Below, one piece after another: positions 7,093 through 13,300 of a DNA stretch of 13,300 nucleotides. Origin of the DNA: Chloroflexota bacterium (GTDB lineage: Bacteria > Chloroflexota > Anaerolineae > Aggregatilineales > Phototrophicaceae); assembly GCA_026706395.1 (NCBI GenBank), contig JAPOYU010000138.1, forward strand, positions 14,606 to 27,905, in the 5' to 3' direction. Below the pieces are notes generated by a model. It had not been told where the DNA came from, ran no database searches, and saw only the letters and a program-made list of their open reading frames with translations. The stretch's first letter is position 1, and each line of letters starts with the position of its first letter. A program made the translations under genes and the position numbers.

Positions 7093-8154
7093 CTAGCGCA
7101 GCGGAAGATCCGAAAAATTGCATTTACGATCAGCTGCTGCCGCCGCTACTATCCCGTGCGCAATTAGACTTATGTGGAGCGCCCAGCCTTTCATGCCGCT
7201 CATCGAAATGCCGCGCACAAAGTATTGCTGCAAGAACACAAATATCAGCATTGGCGGCAGGGTAGCCAGAACCGAGCCAGCCATCACCATGCCGTATTGC
7301 ACGGAGGTCGGACTGCCCGTGATGCTTCCCATGACGGTCGCCAGCCCGACGGGCAAGGTTCGGGTGGCGTCACTGTTGGAGACGATGAAGGGCCAGACGA
7401 AGTTGTTCCAGCTTGTCATGAAGGTGAGAATGGCTACGGTAGTCAGGGCTGGACCTGGCAGAGGCACGATGATTCGGAGCAGAATTTGCAACTCGATCGC
7501 ACCATCAATCCGCGCGGAATCAAGCATCTCGAAAGGCACTGATTGGAAAAACTGCACGAGCAGGTAGAGGCCGAAGGCGTTGGCTGCGACCGGCATGATT
7601 AGACTCATGTAGGTATCAACCACGCCCAGCTTCGCCAAGGCGATAAAGAGCGGGATCATGGTCGCTTCAACCGGAATGAGCATAGTCGCCAAGATACCGA
7701 GAAAGAGAAAACCGCGGCCGCGAAAACGATAGAATGCCAGGGGATAAGCCGCCAGAACATAAAGCGCAACGGCGATTATCGTCGTCAGCAGCGCCACATT
7801 GAAGCTGTTGAGCCCCCATTCCAACAGAGGGTAGGCATTCACGACCCGCGTGTAATTGTCAAAGGTCGTATCCGGCGACAGCCACTCGATCGGAATCTGG
7901 CGCACTTGGTTTTCAGGTTTTATCGACGTGGAGAACATCCATAGCAGCGGCACCAGCCACAGCAGCGTAATCGCAATCAACAAGGGATAGCCTATGAGCG
8001 CCTTTTGGTTAAGCCGGCCGACGCCAATGACGGACCGCGGCGTGACCCGGATGCGCCCCAGGATATTCGTGACCGCGAACAGGCTATTCAGAAACGTGGC
8101 GATGATATGGTGATAGGTTTTGCCAATTGGTTTGAACAGGCGGCTAAGTTCCAC
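7093..8154 (-). CDS. Carbohydrate ABC transporter permease, MalG/UgpE type
   Basis: This inner-membrane permease subunit has about six hydrophobic segments and the EAA loop DSARIDGAIELQILLRIIVPL (split here at residues 212-219 and onward), which contacts the ATPase. Start GTG 8154 is chosen because GTG...TAG forms a short overlap with the restored end of the upstream permease (stop 8146-8144). The protein is then 353 residues, with about 55 residues before the first membrane segment (IGYPLLIAITLLWLVPLLWM in pieces). FSTSIKPENQV and a typical end VRGISMSGMKG are present. About 30 residues follow GMKG, unusual for the family; a one-base shift there would end the frame at TGA 7132-7130 instead. 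The raw frame stays open upstream to 8940 only because of a frameshift in the previous gene. No ATPase gene is nearby, so a shared MsmK/UgpC-type ATPase probably serves it. Confidence 0.85.
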   Translation of the reverse strand: MELSRLFKPIGKTYHHIIATFLNSLFAVTNILGRIRVTPRSVIGVGRLNQKALIGYPLLIAITLLWLVPLLWMFSTSIKPENQVRQIPIEWLSPDTTFDNYTRVVNAYPLLEWGLNSFNVALLTTIIAVALYVLAAYPLAFYRFRGRGFLFLGILATMLIPVEATMIPLFIALAKLGVVDTYMSLIMPVAANAFGLYLLVQFFQSVPFEMLDSARIDGAIELQILLRIIVPLPGPALTTVAILTFMTSWNNFVWPFIVSNSDATRTLPVGLATVMGSITGSPTSVQYGMVMAGSVLATLPPMLIFVFLQQYFVRGISMSGMKGWALHISLIAHGIVAAAAADRKCNFSDLPLR

Positions 8155-9110
8155 GCGAAGCCCGGTCTGTCTTCCGCTCTTTTGCTTGACGGCGAAGTCC
8201 AACGCGCCAAAAGCGTACAACTGCATCACCGTAAGAAGAAATGTGATCAGAAACAGCATGACACCGATAGCGGCGGCTTCTCCCTGCCGGAAGTTAATCC
8301 AACCGACAGAGTAGAGATGTTGCACCAAGGTATACGTGCTGCCGATCGGTCCGCCTTGCGTCATGACCAATACCTGGCCAAAGACGCGCATCGATGAGAT
8401 CACGGACAGGGGAATCACGAATATATGAATGAGACGCAGGCTTGGAACTGTGATAAAGAGGAAACGCTGCAAGGCGGTGGAGCCATCGACCTTGGCCGCT
8501 TCGTACAAGTCCTCCGGGATTTCCTGCAAGCCGGCGAGATAGATGATGGTATTTGTGCCGATCTGCCACCAGACAGTTGTGATGGCGACGGCGATCAGCG
8601 CTACATGAGGGCTGGTCAGCCAGGAGACGGGACCAAGCTGAACTTCTCCGAGATAATAATTCGCCAACCCGAAATTCTTATCATAAATCCAGCGCCAAAA
8701 GATGCCGACGATTGTCACCATCACGGCATTAGGCAAGAAGATGACAGTGCGCGCTATGACCCGGCCGCGCAGCTTTTCGTTAAACAGCACGGCGAATAGC
8801 AAACCGCCGACAACCATCGGGATCACCGTCAGCAGAGTAAGACCAGCGTATTGGTCATCGCCCGCCAAAACATCCGATCGCCGAAAATGTAGTCGAAGTT
8901 TTCGGAGCCAACCCAAGTGGGCGTTCCCAAGATTTGCCAATCGGTGAAGCTGATGAAAACACTCGACAGAGCAGGCAAGAACAAGAAGAGAAAGAAGACT
9001 ATCAGATATGGCGACATGAACAAAAAGGGTCGCAAGACATCAATAACGGCATCCCAACGCGTGGCTCCAGCTGTCGCTTGAGGATCGGTTGCGTCGCCCA
9101 AGACTGTCAA
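8144..9110 (-). pseudogene. Carbohydrate ABC transporter permease, MalF/UgpA type, broken by two -1 frameshifts
   Basis: Two frames encode one MalF-type permease. From TTG 9110 (ribosome site AAGGG 8 nt upstream, 4 nt after the preceding stop) it reads through FLFMSPYLIVFFLFLFLPAL and TDWQILGTPTWVG to MTNTLVLLC-stop at 8829. The continuation TLLTVIPMVVGG lies in the other frame from about 8838. The EAA loop EAAKVDGSTALQRFLFITVP and the segment MTQGGPIGSTYTL are clear. After MQLY (near 8216) one more inserted base gives RFWRVGLRRQAKERKTDRAS and a stop at 8146-8144, a normal basic cytoplasmic tail. With two bases restored the gene is 323 codons, the usual family length. Without repair no full-length permease is made. 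Sequencing error or real decay are both possible. The TTG start is likely but not certain. Confidence 0.82.
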
Positions 9111-9114
9111 CGCG

Positions 9115-9689
9115 CTACCCTTCAGAGGCCGGATGTAGCCACTCGCTCGGCAATACCAGGTTCTCACCCGCGATGTCCAGGTTCACGACCGTCTCCTTGC
9201 CATTGGGGAATATCAGGATAGTACCCCTGATGTGGATGGATAGCGCTCCGCCGGCTTGAATGGCTTCTAAGACAGGCTGTTGTTATTCGCTGACGTTTTC
9301 ATCAGCAGCAGGCTTTGCAGCTCAATCGTCTGTGAGGCGTTCGCCTGCAAGCGCCCGATCTGGAAGTCGGTGGAGGCCAAGTCGGTCCAGTGGACGCCAT
9401 TGATCTCCAGCTTGAAGCGGGGAAAGCGCACAGCCAGGCGCTCTCCGCTAGCGTTATGAAAGGTAGTCGATGACATGATGGTGAGCGCAGCCGGGTCTTC
9501 AACAGAGGGGTTGAAGCGGGCTTCGTTGAAGTGGAAATCGGCGAAGGGAAGCAGCTCGCTATCGCTGACAATGCGCAAGGCTTTGACGCCTGTCTCCGCC
9601 GGCTTGTCTGGATAGAGCAGCGCCCATACCGCGCTGCAGCTCGTGAGCAACAGGATGTACAGACTGAGACAAAATAGACGAATGAACAT
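9115..9689 (-). pseudogene. LEA14/WHy-like lipoprotein inside the ABC operon, broken by one -1 frameshift
   Basis: From ATG 9689 the protein has a lipoprotein signal peptide (MFIRLFCLSLYILLLTSC; lipobox LTSC, Cys18), so it would be anchored at the outer face of the membrane. The body resembles the LEA14/water-stress (WHy) beta-sandwich: ALTIMSSTTFHNASGERLAV, then FKLEINGVHWTDL, then GRLQANASQTIELQSLL. The frame stops at 9269-9267. The other frame continues QPVLEAIQAGGALSIHIRGT, ILIFPNGKETVVNLDIAGEN and LVLPSEW to TAG 9117-9115, just as the family continues. One base restored near 9283 gives 192 codons. No strong ribosome site is visible for ATG 9689. It sits between the binding protein and the permease, an unusual place; it may be a surface or substrate-binding accessory. 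The family call is by pattern and should be profile-checked. Confidence 0.65.
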
Positions 9690-9716
9690 GATAAGTCGTC
9701 TTGAGCAATTGCGAGT

Positions 9717-9744
9717 GACGGAGCCCGCCGAAACGAGCCCCGTC
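9717..9744. repeat. Long GC-rich hairpin between binding-protein and lipoprotein genes
   Basis: On the minus strand GACGGGGCTCG (9744-9734) can pair with CGGGCTCCGTC (9727-9717) across a TTTCGG loop, an 11-bp stem with two G-U pairs as RNA. It lies in the 71-bp gap after the binding-protein stop. No U-tract follows, so rather than a terminator it may be an mRNA-stabilising or partial-attenuation element of the kind found after binding-protein genes, which are needed in excess over permeases. It and the adjoining TTGCGAGTGACGGAGC also resemble dispersed intergenic repeats; a genome search would tell. Confidence 0.45.
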
Positions 9745-9760
9745 GCGTCAATAGGCAAGT

Positions 9761-11028
9761 CTAGCGATCCAAAACTGCCTGGATGCCAGCCTGCATTTCG
9801 GCAAGAGCGTCAGAAGCGGATACTGCCCCCAGCATGACCGATTGCCAGCCGATCACGAGTGGTGTCTGTACATTTTCGGCGAAGATTTCGGTGCTGACAG
9901 TGATCGGCGGCGTATAGTGAATGAAGTCCAGCGAGTTCACGAAGGCTTCCTGGTATTGATAGATATCGCTGCCAGTGAAGGTTGGATCGACGCGCGCCGC
10001 CGCGCTGGCGGGGACTTGACCCGACAGGCCCCAGAGGGCGCCGTTGTCGCTCATCCATTTGGCGAACTTCATCGCCGCGACCTGGCTGTCGTGGTCGTCC
10101 TGCACCGAGAAGCCGAAGTAGTGTGAACTCGTCCAGACGCCCGGCTCGTCAAAGAGCGTCGGCACTGGCGCCGTGCGGAAGTCAAGCCCGCGTCCACGAA
10201 GCCCGTGATCCACCAAGGACCTTGGAAGGTGATGGCGGCGCTGCCGGTCAGGAAGTCGGTATTCGGGTCGGATTGGCCCTCGGGCGCGACGCCATGGACG
10301 GCGACCAGATCGCGCAAGAACTCAAGGGCTTCAGCCGCTTCGTTATTGGCGATGGTGATGGTGCTCAGATCATCGCTGATGAAGCTGCCGCCGTTCTGGA
10401 AAATCAAGCCCCACCGCAGGCGGAAGGTCATGACGTTGGTCGCCGGCGCGGACACGCCGTATTGGTCGATCGTGCCGTCGCCATCGCTGTCAACGGTGAG
10501 CGCGGTCGCCCATGCCAGCAGTTCTTCGGCGTTGGTCGGCGGGCTGTCCGGGTCAAGCCCGGCCGCTTCGACAGCATCGACATTGTAATACATGCCGATC
10601 GGATGAATATGGATGGGGAAGCCATAGAGATTGCCGTCGCGCATGGACATATCCACGATGACATCGGAGAAGCCGCTCATATCGACGCCGACTTCTTCGA
10701 CAAGCATGCCAATTGGCGCGGCAACGCCTCGCTCGGCATACTGCGGCATTTCGTTGATGTGATAAATGACCACATCGGGCGGATCGCCAGCGGCGATCGA
10801 AGCTACCCAGCGGTCGTAGAACACATCCCAGTGGAATACATTCAACTGAACGAAGATGCCGTCTTCGTTCGTTTCGTTGTAAGTGTTGACCATATCTTCT
10901 AGGAAGGCGCCATCAGGACCGGTCAACCCGTGCCAAAAGTCGATCGTCATCGCGTCGTCTTGAGCGGCGACTGGGACGATAGACACTGCGGCGAGGATGA
11001 ACAGGACAAAAAACATGCGTAGATTCAT
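9761..11028 (-). pseudogene. Extracellular sugar-binding protein of an ABC transporter (family 1), broken by one -1 frameshift
   Basis: This secreted substrate-binding protein is the first gene of the uptake locus. ATG 11028 is fixed by AGGAG 7 nt upstream and by a signal peptide MNLRMFFVLFILAAVSIVPVAA ending before QDDAM (no lipobox). Family features are TIDFWHGLTGPDG, a helix with VNTYNET, DPPDVVIYHINEMPQYAERG, GNLYGFPIHIHPIGMYYNV, and ITFQGPWWITGF near 10200. At about 10186 the frame shifts. The upstream frame runs into Arg-rich nonsense to 10069, while the correct continuation LDFRTAPVPTLFDEPGVW is in the next frame to the stop at 9763-9761 (SASDALAEMQAGIQAVLDR end). One base restored gives 423 codons, normal for the family. 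The substrate cannot be named. A DSDGDGTIDQYG loop looks calcium-binding-like, as in several such proteins. Confidence 0.88.
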
Positions 11029-11040
11029 ATCGGTACTCCT

Positions 11041-11062
11041 CAACAGACTAATTGCTCTGTTG
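11041..11062. promoter_or_regulatory. Inverted repeat directly upstream of the binding-protein ribosome site
   Basis: CAACAGA (11041-11047) and TCTGTTG (11056-11062) form a perfect 7-bp inverted repeat with an 8-nt spacer. In the leader RNA of the binding-protein gene it would form a hairpin ending at the AGGAG ribosome site (11040-11036). It may act as an operator or influence translation or mRNA stability. No experimental analogue is known to me. Confidence 0.4.
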
Positions 11063-11153
11063 CGGTGCGGAGCAGCCTTTGCTTCGCCAACACCGAGGCT
11101 CAGTTTGAGCATACTTTATCATCCCGCGAGTTATGCCTGCTTGTCTCGTGATT

Positions 11154-11183
11154 TGTGCCATGCTTGTGCCGAAACATGGCACA
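11154..11183. promoter_or_regulatory. Candidate operator: 9-bp inverted repeat in the divergent intergenic region
   Basis: TGTGCCATG (11154-11162) and CATGGCACA (11175-11183) are perfect inverted arms 12 bp apart. A third direct copy of the half-site, TTGTGCC (11165-11170 region), lies in the spacer. The element is between the binding-protein gene (leftward) and the regulator gene (rightward), about 20 bp upstream of the regulator -10 box, so a bound protein could control both directions. The divergent regulator with its HTH is the obvious candidate binder, by inference only. Confidence 0.5.
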
Positions 11184-11200
11184 GTCGGCGAAACGGCGCG

Positions 11201-11209
11201 TGCTACAAT
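11201..11209 (+). promoter_or_regulatory. Extended -10 element of the regulator gene
   Basis: TGCTACAAT contains TACAAT (11204-11209, 5 of 6 bases match TATAAT) with a TG placed near the extended -10 position. No good -35 is present 16-18 bp upstream, where the inverted repeat ends, which suggests activator dependence. Transcription would start near 11216, so ATG 11214 is an unlikely start and ATG 11253 is favoured. Confidence 0.4.
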
Positions 11210-11252
11210 TTGAATGAATCTGCCCATCCAGGCATCCTGGGACTCACAACCA

Positions 11253-12314
11253 ATGAGCGATGCGCTTTCGCCGGAAGTACCGGAAGATTACCTAAAGCAG
11301 GTGAAAGAGATCTTGGATCATCTGTATGATTACCCCTACCTGCAAAATCATGCCTGGGCGCGTCCTTTTCTGGATGAGGGTTTGACGCCGCAGCAAGCCG
11401 GCCAACAGCTCCGCCGCCGCTTTGTCGATGCCATCGACACGCTCAACCCGGATCGCGTGATCTTCTTTCGCGAACCGGAGGCGCGGCTTTACAACTTGCT
11501 TCACCTTTATTATGTCGAGGGCTTCAGCATCGTAGAATTGACCGACGAGCTGAACCTGTCGCGCCGCCAGATCTACCGTGACCTGAAAAGAGGCCAGCAC
11601 ACTGTCGCCAAATTGCTTTATGCGCAAGACGAGGCGCCGACCAAAACGAGCGAACCCGCCACATCGCTGTCAGATGTGACCTCGCTTGAACAGGAACTCT
11701 CGCAACTGCAATACAATTTCCATTTGGTCGATATGTGCCAATTGATGCGGGATGCCATCAATTCGGTCATGCCCCTCTGCCGGCAAAAGGACATTCAGTT
11801 TCGATCCTCGGTCCCGTCCCGCGCTATTCATATCTCGACCGACAAAGCCATCGCCGAGCAGGTGCTGGTAAACATCCTCAGCCAGATCATCGTGCAGATC
11901 GCCCCAGCCAGCATTGATGTTTCGCTGCAGGAGAATGAGGACAAGCCCGTGATCGCTGTCGCCTATGCGCCGGTGTCAGCGCAAGATATCGACTTTTCAG
12001 CGCTCTCCCAGCTCACGAAACAACTGGATTGGTCGGTACGACATTCGACGCAGGCCGAGCGGGAAACTGTGTCGATCTTGCCACGAGCCGGCGCCCACAC
12101 AATCATGGTCATTGACGACAATCAGGCGCTTTTGCAGCTACTGCAGCGCTATTTGAGCAATCATCGCTGTCAGGTTTTAACTGTACCAAATGGCGAAAAG
12201 GGTTGGGCGCTGCTGCAAGAGGCCATGCCCGACGCGCTCATCATGGATGTCATGATGCCCGAATTAGATGGCTGGGAGCTCTTGCAGCGGATCCGCTCGA
12301 ATCCAGTCACGTAA
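11253..12314 (+). CDS. HTH / HATPase-like / receiver-domain regulator, truncated by an in-frame TAA
   Basis: From ATG 11253 the protein has 353 residues. Residues 1-80 are helical (VPEDYLKQVKEILDHLY). Residues 85-113 form a sigma-region-4-like HTH (YYVEGFSIVELTDELNLS, then RRQIYRDLKRG), probably DNA-binding. Residues 145-278 resemble a worn histidine-kinase region (TDKAIAEQVLVNILSQII like an N-box helix) but lack DxGxG boxes. From 283 a receiver domain begins: VIDDN (Asp288/289), LIMDVMMPELDGW (phospho-acceptor Asp332), then RSNPVT and TAA at 12312-12314. The missing strands 4 and 5 of the receiver follow in the same frame (next entry), so as written the domain is incomplete. An alternative start at ATG 11214 adds 13 residues but lies at the predicted transcription start. 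It is divergent from the sugar-uptake genes and probably regulates them. Confidence 0.82.
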   Translation: MSDALSPEVPEDYLKQVKEILDHLYDYPYLQNHAWARPFLDEGLTPQQAGQQLRRRFVDAIDTLNPDRVIFFREPEARLYNLLHLYYVEGFSIVELTDELNLSRRQIYRDLKRGQHTVAKLLYAQDEAPTKTSEPATSLSDVTSLEQELSQLQYNFHLVDMCQLMRDAINSVMPLCRQKDIQFRSSVPSRAIHISTDKAIAEQVLVNILSQIIVQIAPASIDVSLQENEDKPVIAVAYAPVSAQDIDFSALSQLTKQLDWSVRHSTQAERETVSILPRAGAHTIMVIDDNQALLQLLQRYLSNHRCQVLTVPNGEKGWALLQEAMPDALIMDVMMPELDGWELLQRIRSNPVT

Positions 12315-12449
12315 GATATCCCGGTCATCGTATGTACCGTATTCAACAGCGCCGAATTGGCTTATGCGCTCGGCGCCACCTATTTTCTGCACAAGCCGGT
12401 AGACCAGGGCATGGTCTCACACGCGCTCAAGCGGATTGGGGTGATATAG
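12315..12449 (+). pseudogene. In-frame continuation of the receiver domain after the TAA
   Basis: The codons after the TAA stay open in the same frame for 44 residues to TAG 12447-12449, beginning DIPVIVCTVFNSAELAYALG and ending HALKRIGVI. They supply exactly what the upstream receiver lacks: strand 4 with the conserved Thr (VCTVF), and strand 5 with the Lys-Pro pair (FLHKPVD). A single base change, for example CAA to TAA in NPVT-Q-DIPV, explains the stop. Readthrough is possible but there is no evidence for it. The end overlaps the convergent kinase gene by 23 bp. Confidence 0.75.
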
Positions 12450-13300
12450 GCTCGCTGCGCCTGCCGACCAGGCGGGTGGCGATATGCTGGATCATCGAAA
12501 GCATCGCTGTGACAGATACTGGGCCGGGGTAGGTAACGGAGATCTGGCAGGGCTGCTCCATCGGCTGCAAGTTCTGCGCCCAAAGGTTGTGGGCGGTGAT
12601 GAGAATGATCGGGATATCGCGCCAGGCCGGCTTTTCTCTCACCTGCTTCAGGAACTGCAAGCCATTGTCTTGCGCGATATATAGGTCCAGCAAGATGACG
12701 TCGGGCATCTCCCGCGTCACCTGCCGCAAGCCCTCGCGGCTGGTGAAAGCCCGCGCGATGGACAGCTCAAGTTTGGCGCCGGGCAAGATTCGTTCAATCA
12801 TCTGAACAAAGCCGCGATTGTCGTCAATCACAAGCACATGCGTGAGATCCTCGATTTTTTTTCCAATTCGCGCAAGGGCTTCGTCGGTGTCACCGGCTTT
12901 ATCAAGGTTGCCATGACTAGCTCGTCCGCCAGGACTGGGGTCTGCGGCAAGGCATACTCAATGGTGGGGCAAGGTACCTTGTCGAATGCCGAGGCACATT
13001 CTCGGTTCATGATGACAAGCTCGTCAGGGCCATACAAATGGTCCGCGTCCGCTGCCGCCAGGGTTGCCACATCAAATTCAGGCAAGCGGTTTTGCAGGGC
13101 GTTCAGGATTTGCTGATTCTGCTCCGCAATGGCAACGCGCGGGCGATAGTGTTGGTCAGGCACGGCAGGCTCCGCGGAAAGGACAGGAGCGCTGGCGATA
13201 TTGGCGATGGGCAAGGTAAAGGAGAATGTCGAACCGGCGCCCAGCGCGCTGCTAACCCAGATAATGCCGCCGTGCGCTTCAACGAACTTCTTGCAAATGG
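12427..13300 (-). pseudogene. Hybrid histidine kinase, 3' part; -1 frameshift in a poly-A tract; 5' end outside window
   Basis: Reading leftward from the window edge, [20 protein letters not shown] and [10 protein letters not shown] are the last part of a kinase HATPase domain. Next comes a receiver-like domain (about 13160-12865) that begins [14 protein letters not shown] and ends [12 protein letters not shown]. It has no acidic pair or acceptor Asp, so it is a pseudo-receiver. A true-looking receiver follows: [25 protein letters not shown] (acceptor Asp), PIILITAHN (Thr), but without the usual Lys-Pro near the end. The two parts are in different frames, joined at a run of eight A (12854-12861 region, minus strand). 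Nine A would restore [17 protein letters not shown]. The stop is at 12429-12427. It is convergent with the regulator and overlaps its ancestral end. A signalling partner of the regulator is a reasonable inference. Confidence 0.82.

Noticed and set aside
6864..7265. A 133-residue + strand frame across the permease end
   Set aside because: No recognisable motif, and half of it is antisense to the conserved MalG-type C-terminus.
9302..9751. Alternative 149-residue minus frame over the lipoprotein
   Set aside because: Arg/Ser/Pro-rich out-of-frame translation. The neighbouring frame has a clean signal peptide and lipobox.
9982..10902. A 306-residue open frame on the + strand opposite the binding-protein gene
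   Set aside because: The translation is Arg/Asp/Val-rich low-complexity sequence with no motif. The opposite strand encodes a clear sugar-binding protein, so this is an antisense shadow.
1..13300. A CRISPR array, transposon, prophage or toxin-antitoxin explanation for the window
   Set aside because: No spaced direct repeats, transposase, integrase, attachment-site repeat or toxin-like pair was seen on reading both strands.

Overview
The window looks like chromosomal DNA from a free-living bacterium of moderate GC, most likely a member of Chloroflexota (Anaerolineae-like). This is inferred from three things: an imuA-like/imuB/DUF6504/dnaE2 mutagenesis cassette, a carbohydrate ABC locus without its own ATPase gene, and a regulator that joins a sigma-region-4-like HTH to a receiver domain. 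No rRNA, tRNA, CRISPR array or transposase was seen.

Layout. (1) Positions 1-524, + strand: the tail of an unrecognised gene, then a GTG-started 118-residue unrecognised protein overlapping it by 8 nt. (2) Positions 683-6709, - strand: a compact DNA-damage-tolerance operon. From its promoter at about 6709 the order is imuA-like RecA-fold protein, imuB-like inactive Y-family polymerase with a QLSLF clamp motif, a DUF6504 small protein, dnaE2 error-prone polymerase, and an SRAP (YedK/HMCES) abasic-site protein. The first four genes overlap by 3-8 nt and all five reading frames are intact. (3) Positions 6711-7092: no convincing gene, possibly remnants of one. (4) Positions 7093-11028, - strand: a sugar-uptake locus. 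In transcription order it has a family-1 solute-binding protein, a LEA14/WHy-like lipoprotein, a MalF-type permease and a MalG-type permease. (5) Positions 11029-11252: a divergent control region with a perfect 9-bp inverted repeat. (6) Positions 11253-12449, + strand: an HTH / HATPase-like / receiver regulator interrupted by an in-frame TAA. (7) Positions 12427-13300, - strand: the 3' part of a hybrid histidine kinase (HATPase, pseudo-receiver, receiver), convergent with the regulator.

The most striking pattern is that the sugar-uptake and two-component half of the window carries five separate places where exactly one missing base breaks a recognisable protein, plus one in-frame stop, while the 5.9-kb mutagenesis operon beside it is undamaged. 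One of these frameshifts makes the two permeases look like a single 615-residue fusion. Undoing it restores a normal permease tail and a short GTG...TAG gene overlap. Either the sugar module is a young pseudogene block, or the assembly has clustered single-base deletions. Read depth or a close relative would decide.

How the genes work together. The imu/dnaE2 proteins should form a damage-inducible translesion mutasome tethered to the sliding clamp by ImuB, with the SRAP protein shielding abasic sites in single-stranded DNA. The ABC genes would import an unidentified carbohydrate using an ATPase encoded elsewhere, under control of the divergent regulator and possibly the adjacent kinase.
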